From assembly GCF_001440545.1 (NCBI RefSeq), contig NZ_LKHP01000016.1:1-37248 (forward strand): 37,248 bases of DNA. The letters are read 5' to 3'. This DNA is from Caloramator mitchellensis. Lineage in GTDB: Bacteria > Bacillota > Clostridia > Clostridiales > Caloramatoraceae. Of the stretch, positions 26,251 through 33,793 are shown in pieces; within the stretch, counting starts at the first letter, position 1; every line of letters begins with the position of its first letter. The notes beneath the pieces are model-generated. The model was not told where the DNA came from and searched no databases. It saw only the letters and a program-made list of their open reading frames with translations. The translations under genes and the position numbers were made by a program.

Positions 26251-27016
26251 TGAGTTTCTTCACCCCCCTGATGTATATAAACCATAAAATAAAAGAAAAA
26301 ATTAAAATATATATGCTCTGTCCTATAAATGTAAAGATAAAATCATTAATATTAAACTTGATAGCCGTCTTTGATACGTGATACATTACAAAAGACCATG
26401 GCATATAATAGTTGAAATTATATAATGACTTCGGTAAAAGGCTTATGGGATATAAAAGTCCTCCAAATACAAATATAAGCTTTCCATAAATCCATGCAAA
26501 TGGCATATTTTCCTCTACCCAAAAGGCTGATAATGAAATTGTTATATGAATTAAATGATTTAATAATATTCCTAAAATTATAATTAAAACTGACGGAAGT
26601 ATAAAATAAAATTTGTATCCCTCTATTAGCCCGACAAAACTGATGCCTATAATAAGAGCAACAATACTGTTTATGCAAAAATCCAATAAATTTCTCCCCA
26701 GATTGTCAGACAGAACATAAAGAGGATAATAATAGGGTTTGTTCAGCTTATATGCTATTTCTCCTCCCTTAACATCCTGCCCAACAGTTCTGTATATCCT
26801 GTTGTATTGCAGGTGGAGAGACTGATTTAAAATAAGATACCAGAGCATCTCCTGAAAAGTAAAACCTGTTTTAATGTTTTGCTCATATATTTTTTGCCAT
26901 AGAAAATAAAAAGTTGTAATTATAATTAAAGTAAACAAATTTCCTATTAAAAAATCCTTGATGTAGATAGTATTATTTTTTATGCTAATTGTGAATATCT
27001 TTATATACTTTCTCAT
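26234..27016 (-). CDS. ABC-2 type exporter permease (COG4587-like)
   Basis: A 260-residue permease with about six membrane segments, partner of the next permease. The segment YRTVGQDVKGGEIAYKLNKP parallels the RELSEFIISGRLDSYLIQP stretch of its partner, as expected for the two halves of a heterodimer. It overlaps the ATPase gene by 4 nt (ATGA type) and the following permease gene by 17 nt, so all three are translationally coupled. Confidence 0.85.
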   Translation of the reverse strand: MRKYIKIFTISIKNNTIYIKDFLIGNLFTLIIITTFYFLWQKIYEQNIKTGFTFQEMLWYLILNQSLHLQYNRIYRTVGQDVKGGEIAYKLNKPYYYPLYVLSDNLGRNLLDFCINSIVALIIGISFVGLIEGYKFYFILPSVLIIILGILLNHLIHITISLSAFWVEENMPFAWIYGKLIFVFGGLLYPISLLPKSLYNFNYYMPWSFVMYHVSKTAIKFNINDFIFTFIGQSIYILIFSFILWFIYIRGVKKLNVNGG

Positions 27017-27975
27017 TCTCCCTCCCCCCTTAAGCTATAGATATCAGCTATTATTTCCTCAAGGGGCCTTGAAGAAATGGAAATATCCTCAACTTTTCCA
27101 ATTTTAAAAAGCTTTGCAACAGTTTCATCTATGTCATTATCTTCAGTATCAACCTCTATTCTAACTGCATTTGTAGTTTGTGATAAAACTTTCGCTCCTT
27201 CTAAATTAAATTCTATATCATCTGTATAACGCAGTGATATTATCTTTTTGTTATCATACTTGTATTTTAGCTTTTTTACACTATCATCCATGAGTATAGT
27301 TCCAAGATTGATAATAATTATTCTTTTACATAACTTTTCAATGTCTCCAATGTCATGGCTTGTAAGAAATATAGTAGTTTTCTCCTCTTGGTTAATTCTT
27401 TTTATAAGGCTTCTTAGATTTTTCTTTGCAACTACATCAAGACCAATAGTTGGCTCATCTAGGAAAATAACCTTGGGTCTGTGCAGAAGCGATGCTGCAA
27501 TTTCGCATTTTATTCTCTGTCCAAGTGACATTTTTCTAACCGGAATATCAAGAAGCTCCTTTATTTCCAAAACCTCAGATAAATATTCCACTCTTTTATT
27601 AAGCTCAAGGCCTTCAATTCCGTAAATGTTCCCCAATAATTCAAATGTATCCTTCGGAGGCAGGTGAAACCAAAGCTGCGATTTTTGTCCGAATACAGTT
27701 CCAATGCCATATGCTAATTTTTTCCTATCCTTCTGAGGATCTAAGCCTAAAACATTTGAATATCCGCTTGTTGGATTTAAAATTCCTGTTAGCATCTTTA
27801 TCGTTGTTGATTTTCCTGCACCGTTTGGACCTATAAAAGCGAGCATTTGACCTTCTTCAACTTCGAACGAGATTCCTTTTACTGCTTCAATCCTTTTATA
27901 TTCTCTTGTCAAGAATCCTTTTCTTTTTGAAATTATAAACTCCTTTTTTAAATCCTTTACACATATTATCCCCAT
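27013..27975 (-). CDS. ABC-2 exporter ATP-binding protein (COG4586-like)
   Basis: A 320-residue ATPase with Walker A GPNGAGKST, the signature MSLGQRIKCEIAASLL (a variant LSGGQ, with SLGQR) and Walker B VIFLDEPTIGLD. The insertion GTVFGQKSQLWFHLPPKDTFELL is characteristic of the COG4586 group. The C-terminal 80 residues form an added regulatory-type domain. GGCGGTGATTTG precedes the ATG at 27975. It lies 11 nt after the GNAT gene and belongs with the two permeases that follow. Family members are predicted to expel drugs or other amphiphiles. Confidence 0.9.
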   Translation of the reverse strand: MGIICVKDLKKEFIISKRKGFLTREYKRIEAVKGISFEVEEGQMLAFIGPNGAGKSTTIKMLTGILNPTSGYSNVLGLDPQKDRKKLAYGIGTVFGQKSQLWFHLPPKDTFELLGNIYGIEGLELNKRVEYLSEVLEIKELLDIPVRKMSLGQRIKCEIAASLLHRPKVIFLDEPTIGLDVVAKKNLRSLIKRINQEEKTTIFLTSHDIGDIEKLCKRIIIINLGTILMDDSVKKLKYKYDNKKIISLRYTDDIEFNLEGAKVLSQTTNAVRIEVDTEDNDIDETVAKLFKIGKVEDISISSRPLEEIIADIYSLRGEGE

Positions 27976-27986
27976 CAAATCACCGC

Positions 27987-28808
27987 CTAAAATTCAATAA
28001 TAACGTATTCATCGTAATACTCAAACCCTAGAAACTCGTATGCCCTAACTGCAGGTGTATTGTTTTTTCTCACCATTAAAGTTGGGGTTTTTCCTCTATC
28101 AATTATCCTTTTGCAAAGTTCAGATACTACTGCTTTACAATATCCCTTGCCTCTTTCCTTTGGTGTTGTATAAACACCGCCTATTTGTCCTATCTTATCA
28201 GTTGTTGTTTGAATGCATCCTGTTGCTACAATCCTTCCATCCTTTAAGACAAACAAATAATCCTCTTCAACTGGTCTTTGATTAAGTGTTTTAGTTGCTT
28301 CTTCAATGCTGTAAGCTGTATTTTTAAATCCTACCCTATTGGCCTCAACTATAAACTCAACTGCTTTTTCCAAGTTTAATTCATAATAATTCTTTATTTC
28401 AATGCCTTCTAATTTAAAATGTTTAAAATTGTTATTCACATAATATGCATCCTCATCAACACTTGCGTTATGTTTAAAATCTTTTATCCCATTATAAAGC
28501 GGCTCAACTAGCCTTCTCATGCCTAATAGATATTTAAAGTCTCTGTTTTTCATTAAATCAATAAAATACGGAACTGCATTTTGACTTTCGAAATGCGGAA
28601 TACAGCTTCCAAGGTTATAAAATGGGATAATTCCCTTTAGTTCCCCTTCTTCAAAATAGCCAAAATAATCACCGCATCTTCTTACATCCTTCTTGTTCTC
28701 AAAACCGAAATACTTTACGTTTCCTATTAAAAAGGTAGTTTCAATATGATTTCTTTCAAGATATTCTTCTACTATCTTTCTTTCCTTTTCAGTTAAGACT
28801 TTCAGCAT
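27987..28808 (-). CDS. GNAT family N-acetyltransferase
   Basis: A 273-residue protein with a C-terminal GNAT domain: the acetyl-CoA motif GGVYTTPKERGKGYCKAVVSEL with the (Q/R)xxGxG/A-type loop RGKGY, then a last strand pair ending FLGFEYYDEYVIIEF. The N-terminal half is GNAT-like but divergent, as in two-domain acetyltransferases. I chose the ATG at 28808 because GGGGGATAAAA precedes it. As first gene of an operon with a three-gene exporter, it could acetylate the exported toxic compound or a cell target. This is inference from context. Transcription passes through a structured leader with a terminator. Confidence 0.85.
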   Translation of the reverse strand: MLKVLTEKERKIVEEYLERNHIETTFLIGNVKYFGFENKKDVRRCGDYFGYFEEGELKGIIPFYNLGSCIPHFESQNAVPYFIDLMKNRDFKYLLGMRRLVEPLYNGIKDFKHNASVDEDAYYVNNNFKHFKLEGIEIKNYYELNLEKAVEFIVEANRVGFKNTAYSIEEATKTLNQRPVEEDYLFVLKDGRIVATGCIQTTTDKIGQIGGVYTTPKERGKGYCKAVVSELCKRIIDRGKTPTLMVRKNNTPAVRAYEFLGFEYYDEYVIIEF

Positions 28809-28844
28809 TTTTATCCCCCTTTCAAAAATTAACAAAAAATAAAA

Positions 28845-28946
28845 TTCTCACGAAATCACATTAAGTGACTCCGTGAGAACCTTCACGTGTAGGGAAACAT
28901 GCCCCCTGCGCAGCTCGGAATACCTTATGCGCGCTCACTTGTTATT
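28845..28946 (-). promoter_or_regulatory. Structured leader with terminator: candidate riboswitch or attenuator of unknown class
   Basis: On the minus strand a transcript starting near 28945 passes through nested stems and ends in an intrinsic terminator: TTCTCACG (28879-28872) pairs with CGTGAGAA (28852-28845), followed by TTTTATTTTTT. The 5' end GTGAG (28938-28934) can instead pair with CTCAC (28877-28873), which is part of the terminator's first arm. This would block the terminator. Between these lie a GCGCA/TGCGC stem with a 15-nt loop and a CATGT/ACGTG stem. About 35 nt further on come the ribosome site and start of the GNAT gene. The layout is that of an on-switch. I could not match it to a known aptamer. 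Confidence 0.6.
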
Positions 28947-28951
28947 ATTAT

Positions 28952-28979
28952 ATTATATATAATTTTCCAAATATGTCAA
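28952..28979 (-). promoter_or_regulatory. Strong sigma-A promoter of the GNAT-ABC exporter operon
   Basis: Perfect TTGACA (28974-28979) and TATAAT (28952-28957) with 16 bp between; an alternative TAATAT gives 18 bp. It lies just after the nrdJ stop codon and drives the structured leader. Confidence 0.8.
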
Positions 28980-28986
28980 ATAAATT

Positions 28987-31215
28987 TTAGCCACACTTTG
29001 AATATCCGCAGTTTGGGCAAATAACGCATCCACTCTCATGAGTAATCGAATGCCCACATTCAGGACAACATATTTCTTTTTTCTCTGTTTCTATTAGATT
29101 TCTTATATCCAAATCAGCACTTATACTCTCTCTAACTTTATCTGATTCTTTAATATTAATTAGTTTCTCAATAGTCTTTGCAATAGCATCAGGGCAGGAT
29201 AAAACCTTTATTTCCTTATTTGTTGCCATTTGCCTTAAAGTTGAGTGGCACCTGATTCCCTTCAGCTGTTCTATTATTTCTTTAACATCCATTCCACTTC
29301 TTAAAGCAACAGATACAAGCCTTGCAGTTGCCTCTGATTGTGATGGACATCCTCCTGCCTTTCCGAGGTTAGTAAACACCTCACAAATGCCGTTTTCATC
29401 ATAATTTACAGTTACATATAAATTGCCACAGCCTATTCTTACCTTTTCAGTTATTCCCATTGTAAATTCAGGTCTAATTCTAGGCCTAGAGGTTCTGTCA
29501 TCTTCTTTTTTATCTCCAACATTAATAACCTGACCTTCACGACTTCCATCCCTATAAATTGTTACCCCTTTACAGCCCAATCTATAGGCAAGTAAGAAAA
29601 CAGTTTTAACATCTTCAATAGTTGTCTCTTTCTTAAAATTAACTGTTTTCGATACTGCATTGTCCGTCCACTTTTGAAAAGCTGCCTGCATCCTAATATG
29701 ATATATTGGGGTTATATCATGGGCAGTAACAAAAATTCTTTTTATATCATCCGGGATGCCTTCAATATGTTGAATAGTTCCCACTTCTGCAACCTTATCC
29801 ATAAGCTCTTTAGAGTAGAGCCCTCTTTCCTTCATAATTCCTTCGAATAAATAATTAACCTCTGCCAATTTATCATTGTCCATTACATTTCTCCAGAATG
29901 CCACAGCAAATAAAGGTTCTATTCCAGATGAAACACCCGCTATTATACTTATTGTTCCTGTAGGTGCTATCGTAGTAGTTGTAGCATTTCTCAATGGTTC
30001 CCCTTCCTTATATATACTATTATGAAACTCAGGGAAGGGTCCCCTTAATTTAGCTAATTCTCTGCTGGCCTCCTTTGACTTATAATTTATAAATTTCATC
30101 AATTCATCAGCAAGATTTACTGCTTCTTCTGAATTATATGGAATTTGAAGCAAAATCAAAAGGTCAGCAAATCCCATTACTCCAAGCCCTATTTTTCTTG
30201 TAAGTTTAGTCATTCTCTCAATCTCGGGTAGTGGGTAGACGTTTACATCAATTACATTGTCAAGAAAATGAACTGCATCGAATACAGTTCTTTCAAGCAG
30301 GTCATAATCTATTTCATATTTATCCCCAACTTTTTTCACCATTTTAGCAAGATTAATCGAGCCTAAATTGCAGCTTTCATATGGCAGCAGCGGCTGCTCA
30401 CCGCATGGATTAGTACTTTCAATTTCCCCAAGTTTTGGTGTAGGATTAGTTTGATTCATTCTGTCAATAAATACAATACCGGGTTCTCCATTGGTCCATG
30501 CACCTTTAACTATTAGTTCAAATACTTCCTTGGCATTTAATTTTCCTTTAACTTGTTTAGTATTTGGATCTATAAGCTCGTAATCCTCACCTTTTATAGC
30601 TGCCTCCATAAATTTTTCTGTAAGTGCTACGCTTATATTGAAATTTGTAATCTCTTTATCATCTTCTTTACACTTAATAAACTCCAATATATCGGGGTGA
30701 TCTACTCTTAAAATAGCCATATTCGCACCCCTTCGGGTTCCCCCTTGTTTCACAGCCTCTGTAGCAGAGTTAAAAACCTTCATAAAACTGACAGGCCCGG
30801 ATGCAACTCCTCCTGTGGTTTTAACTGTAGAACCTTTTGGTCTTAACCTTGAAAAGCTAAATCCTGTTCCTCCTCCTGATTTATGTATAAGTGCAGCATT
30901 TTTTATGGAATCGAATATTCCCTCCATCGAATCCTCAATTGGTAGAACAAAACAAGCCGATAATTGTCCTAAAGGCCTCCCTGCATTCATTAAAGTTGGT
31001 GAATTAGGTAAGAATCTAAGACTTGCCATCAAATCAAAAAACTTATCTTCAGTTTTTTTTATATCAGCTTCTTTATTGTATCTTTTATCCGCATCAGCAA
31101 CTGTTCGTGCAACTCTTCTTAGCATTTCCTCAGGTGTCTCAATAACATTTCCATTTTCATCCTTTGCAAGATACCTTTTTCCAAGAACTTTAATTGCATT
31201 TTCTGTAAACTTCAT
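28987..31215 (-). CDS. nrdJ: Vitamin B12-dependent (class II) ribonucleotide reductase
   Basis: NrdJ reduces ribonucleotides to deoxyribonucleotides using adenosylcobalamin. The 742-residue protein has the N-terminal substrate-site region ([21 protein letters not shown]), the [16 protein letters not shown] segment, the radical-site block [20 protein letters not shown] and the specificity-region stretch [18 protein letters not shown]. The C-terminus carries a cysteine-rich zinc-type tail (CCPECGHS and [10 protein letters not shown]), typical of this subgroup and thought to help re-reduce the active site. GGGGTGATAAT precedes the ATG. No cobalamin riboswitch is visible upstream; two NrdR-box-like sites are. 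Confidence 0.96.
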   Translation of the reverse strand: MKFTENAIKVLGKRYLAKDENGNVIETPEEMLRRVARTVADADKRYNKEADIKKTEDKFFDLMASLRFLPNSPTLMNAGRPLGQLSACFVLPIEDSMEGIFDSIKNAALIHKSGGGTGFSFSRLRPKGSTVKTTGGVASGPVSFMKVFNSATEAVKQGGTRRGANMAILRVDHPDILEFIKCKEDDKEITNFNISVALTEKFMEAAIKGEDYELIDPNTKQVKGKLNAKEVFELIVKGAWTNGEPGIVFIDRMNQTNPTPKLGEIESTNPCGEQPLLPYESCNLGSINLAKMVKKVGDKYEIDYDLLERTVFDAVHFLDNVIDVNVYPLPEIERMTKLTRKIGLGVMGFADLLILLQIPYNSEEAVNLADELMKFINYKSKEASRELAKLRGPFPEFHNSIYKEGEPLRNATTTTIAPTGTISIIAGVSSGIEPLFAVAFWRNVMDNDKLAEVNYLFEGIMKERGLYSKELMDKVAEVGTIQHIEGIPDDIKRIFVTAHDITPIYHIRMQAAFQKWTDNAVSKTVNFKKETTIEDVKTVFLLAYRLGCKGVTIYRDGSREGQVINVGDKKEDDRTSRPRIRPEFTMGITEKVRIGCGNLYVTVNYDENGICEVFTNLGKAGGCPSQSEATARLVSVALRSGMDVKEIIEQLKGIRCHSTLRQMATNKEIKVLSCPDAIAKTIEKLINIKESDKVRESISADLDIRNLIETEKKEICCPECGHSITHESGCVICPNCGYSKCG

Positions 31216-31225
31216 ATTATCACCC

Positions 31226-31268
31226 CAATATATTGTATGTATTATTGTTTTATATATACTATATATTG
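31226..31268 (-). promoter_or_regulatory. Two NrdR-box-like sites upstream of nrdJ
   Basis: CAATATATTG (31226-31235) and CTATATATTG (31259-31268) both match the NrdR core CWATATATWG, with 33 bp between corresponding positions, about three helical turns. Paired boxes at this distance are the normal NrdR arrangement. The AT-rich context lowers the weight of each single match. Confidence 0.6.
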
Positions 31269-31460
31269 ATTTTATTATTTTTTGCTAAAAAAATCAAAAT
31301 GGAATAAACTAAATTTATCCATATTAATGTTGATTAATTTCTTTTTTCTTATTCTCTTATAGATTTTCAGATAATAAAAATAATATATATTTGTAATTGA
31401 ATTTATTTTTTGTAATAATTAAAATATATAATGTAATATTTTTTACAGATGAGGTGTAAA

Positions 31461-32075
31461 ATGAAGCTTCCTTTTGAGTTTTATGATAGAGATACACTTG
31501 AAGTAGCAAAGGATTTATTAGGAAAAAAACTTGTTAGAAAAATTGGAAAAGATTTATTGATAGGAAAAATAGTTGAGGTTGAGGCCTATATCGGTCCTAT
31601 CGATAAGGCATGTCATTCATATAATTTTAAAAAGACAAAACGAAATGAAGTGATGTTTGGTCCTCCTGGAACTGCGTATATATATTTTATCTATGGAATG
31701 TATCACTGCTTAAACATTGTTACTGAAACTGAAGGTATGCCATGTGCAGTTTTAGTAAGAGCTGTAGAGCCATTACAAGGTTTAGATTTGCTGACTCAAA
31801 ACAGATTTGGCAAAAAATATAATGAACTTAACCCTTTGCAAAGGAAAAATCTCACAAATAGCCCGGGAAAATTGTGTAAAGCCTTTAGTATAGATAAAAT
31901 ATTAAACGGAATAAGCCTCCTTGGTGATGAACTTTACATCCTTGACAACGATGAAAGTTTTGAAATAATGTCAGATAAAAGGATTGGAATAGACTATGCT
32001 GAAGAGGCAAAGGATTTTGAATGGAGATTCTTTATAAAAAACAATCCTTTTGTATCCGTATTAAAGAAAGAGTAA
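31461..32075 (+). CDS. 3-methyladenine DNA glycosylase (AAG/MPG family)
   Basis: The enzyme excises alkylated purines such as 3-methyladenine and hypoxanthine. The 204-residue protein matches the MPG fold family: the start PFEFYDRDTLEVAKDLLGKKL, the catalytic glutamate in IVEVEAYIGPIDKACHSY, the DNA-intercalating tyrosine region YIYFIYGMYHCLN and the late LTNSPGKLCKAFSID block. I chose the ATG at 31461 because GAGGTG is 4 nt upstream; an ATG at 31449 overlaps the ribosome site. It stands alone, divergent from nrdJ. Confidence 0.94.
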   Translation: MKLPFEFYDRDTLEVAKDLLGKKLVRKIGKDLLIGKIVEVEAYIGPIDKACHSYNFKKTKRNEVMFGPPGTAYIYFIYGMYHCLNIVTETEGMPCAVLVRAVEPLQGLDLLTQNRFGKKYNELNPLQRKNLTNSPGKLCKAFSIDKILNGISLLGDELYILDNDESFEIMSDKRIGIDYAEEAKDFEWRFFIKNNPFVSVLKKE

Positions 32076-32090
32076 ACTTAAAAGTAAATC

Positions 32091-32108
32091 CCATGAATTT
32101 TTTCATGG
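32091..32108. terminator. Weak hairpin after the 3-methyladenine glycosylase gene
   Basis: CCATGAA/TTCATGG with a TTTT loop lies 16 nt after the stop. No clear T-run follows on either strand, so terminator function is uncertain. Confidence 0.3.
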
Positions 32109-32154
32109 AATTGTGAATATTATAATGCTTTTAAAAAATAAATTCATATACTTC

Positions 32155-32817
32155 TTATCTTTTAAATTGTCCCCTTGCTTTTTCTTTTATTTTTCTAATA
32201 CTGCAATTCTCATTAAGACATATAGAACAGCTATGCAGCCTTTTAATTCTTTCTAAACCTTCATCTGCTCCATGAACATATGCCATAGACTTTGGAGGAT
32301 TAAGTGCATAACCCTTTACAATTGAAAAGCCATAATCCTTCACATTATTAATATTATCTAGAATATTGGCCTGATACTCGATAGGTATTTCACCATCTCC
32401 TGGAGCTATTCTGCAAGTGATACCGAGATTTCTATCTGATGCCCAGTTAAAAATATACTCATACATTTGGCTGTTATATTCAAATAATAAATTACTAGCC
32501 ATAGCATCTAAAATTACCCCTTCTGAAAATTTTCCCCTGTTAAATAAATCATCAATATATTCTGTTATTTTACTTCCTAAACTTATCAAAGTAAATATTA
32601 TGAATCTACACCCATTTAAAGATTCAAAGTTATAATCATAAAGCTTTTCTTTTATTTTAAAAACACCTATGGGGTTGATATTGCTCCTTAAAATTTCTAA
32701 ATTATCTTCATAAATTTTACTTGCCAATTCTTCATCAGTAATTTTATAATAGCTGTCTACAACTTTTAAAACATGACATTTATCTAGACTAAAGCGAAAT
32801 TCATCCTTTGTTAACAT
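32155..32817 (-). CDS. Stand-alone MetH-activation-domain-like protein
   Basis: A 220-residue protein resembling the C-terminal S-adenosylmethionine-binding activation domain of B12-dependent methionine synthase, here without the rest of MetH. The SAM-site motif RIAPGDGEIPIEYQ corresponds to RxxPGYGxxP, with Asp in place of Tyr. The segment FTLISLGSKITEYIDDLF and the middle GVILDAMASNLLFEY fit the same domain. The C-terminal CSICLNENC adds a Cys cluster that could bind a metal. Free-standing versions are common in acetogens and clostridia and are thought to support corrinoid reactivation. It has its own promoter. The partner methyltransferase is not in the window. Confidence 0.75.
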   Translation of the reverse strand: MLTKDEFRFSLDKCHVLKVVDSYYKITDEELASKIYEDNLEILRSNINPIGVFKIKEKLYDYNFESLNGCRFIIFTLISLGSKITEYIDDLFNRGKFSEGVILDAMASNLLFEYNSQMYEYIFNWASDRNLGITCRIAPGDGEIPIEYQANILDNINNVKDYGFSIVKGYALNPPKSMAYVHGADEGLERIKRLHSCSICLNENCSIRKIKEKARGQFKR

Positions 32818-32842
32818 AAAATCACCCCCCTTAAATAATACA

Positions 32843-32872
32843 ATTATACCTTATACTTGCGCAATTTTTCAA
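32843..32872 (-). promoter_or_regulatory. Sigma-A promoter of the MetH-activation-like gene
   Basis: TTGAAA and TATAAT separated by 18 bp on the minus strand. GGGGGGTGATTTT lies between it and the ATG. Confidence 0.7.
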
Positions 32873-32917
32873 TATCATATATTCAAATTTCAAAATTGTT
32901 TTAATATGATAAGCACA

Positions 32918-32957
32918 TAAAAATGCTCCTCTAAAGCATTCTTAGAAGAGCATTTTA
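32918..32957 (-). terminator. Terminator after the PHP phosphatase gene
   Basis: An 11-bp stem on the minus strand (TGCTCTTCTAA with TTAGAGGAGCA, one G-T pair), followed by TTTTTATG. Confidence 0.85.
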
Positions 32958-32962
32958 TTGAA

Positions 32963-33730
32963 CTATTTAATAAATTGTATTTTTCTTTCCTTAAAGTAAA
33001 CTGTTCTAAGTCCACTCATTGATACAATTTCTTTTGCTGCTTCAAAATTTCTGCCTATTGAATTAGTATCGTGGGCATCAGAGCCGATTGTTACAACTTG
33101 TCCGCCCAATTCTTTAAATCTTTTAAGTATATTTAGCATATTTTGAGCAGCTATTTTATTGTCTAATCTCCTTGTGTTTAATTCAACAGCCTTTTCCCTC
33201 TCTGCTACAATCTTTAAAATTTCGTCAATTAAATCAGAAAATTCATCGTAATAAAGTTCTGTATCATCATATCTTGAATATCTTGTGACATAATCAATAT
33301 GGCCTAAACTATCAAAAAATTCTCCATTCTTTACACAGTCAAACATAAAATTAAGATAGTGTCCATAGGATATTTTTTTCTCTCTGTTTTCATAAAATCC
33401 CTCTTGGAATATATCAACACCATCAACGACGTGAACAGAACCTATTACATAATCGAAGGGATACTTTTGTACTAGCATTCTATTTTCATTTATACAATCT
33501 GTTCTTAGTCCAAGCTCAATTCCTATTAGTAAATAGTCATTCCTTAGTCGGTAGTATTCTTCAAAATACCTATCAACGTCAAATTGAAATTTACCCTCAT
33601 CTGGGTATTTTAAGTCCATATGATCAGTAACAATAAGCCCCATATTCAGTTCTCTTGCTCTTTCATATGAACTAACAAGTTTCATTTTAGAATCGGATGA
33701 AAATTCAGTGTGAATATGACAATCAAACAT
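32963..33730 (-). CDS. PHP-domain histidinol-phosphatase-like protein
   Basis: A 255-residue PHP-fold metal-dependent phosphoesterase, closest in layout to HisJ/HisK-type histidinol-phosphatases. Metal-binding motifs are visible in order: HIHTEFSSDS at the N-terminus, VTDHMD, then IGIELG, GSVHVVDG, SLGHIDY and TIGSDAHD near the end. The ATG at 33730 has GGAGGTTATT upstream; the longer frame from 33766 lacks one. No his genes lie nearby, so the histidinol-phosphate role is a family guess and other phosphoesters are possible. Its upstream region is formed by repeat copy C. Confidence 0.85.
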   Translation of the reverse strand: MFDCHIHTEFSSDSKMKLVSSYERARELNMGLIVTDHMDLKYPDEGKFQFDVDRYFEEYYRLRNDYLLIGIELGLRTDCINENRMLVQKYPFDYVIGSVHVVDGVDIFQEGFYENREKKISYGHYLNFMFDCVKNGEFFDSLGHIDYVTRYSRYDDTELYYDEFSDLIDEILKIVAEREKAVELNTRRLDNKIAAQNMLNILKRFKELGGQVVTIGSDAHDTNSIGRNFEAAKEIVSMSGLRTVYFKERKIQFIK

Positions 33731-33750
33731 AATAACCTCCAAAATATAAA

Positions 33751-33793
33751 TTGTCAAACAATTCAAGAACTCAAGAAATCAAGTGAATGTCAC
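33751..33793 (+). repeat. 43-bp dispersed repeat, copy C
   Basis: One base differs from copy A (C instead of G in the middle). On the minus strand it supplies the last codons and TGA stop of the upstream transporter gene (ending WVTFT) and fills most of the gap to the PHP gene. Confidence 0.9.

Noticed and set aside
28848-28886. GTG frame in the leader encoding KVLTE, the same residues as near the start of the GNAT protein
   Set aside because: No ribosome site at usable distance, and nearly every codon differs from the GNAT copy at its third base. A chance match is the simplest reading.
28883-28900. Five-residue open frame (MFPYT) in the exporter leader, as a leader peptide for ribosome-mediated attenuation
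   Set aside because: The only nearby purine run (AGGGGG) ends 1 nt before the ATG, too close to work as a ribosome site, and most of it pairs in the leader fold.
31216-31448. Cobalamin riboswitch upstream of nrdJ
   Set aside because: The region is nearly pure A/T and has no B12-box-like conserved segment or stem set.
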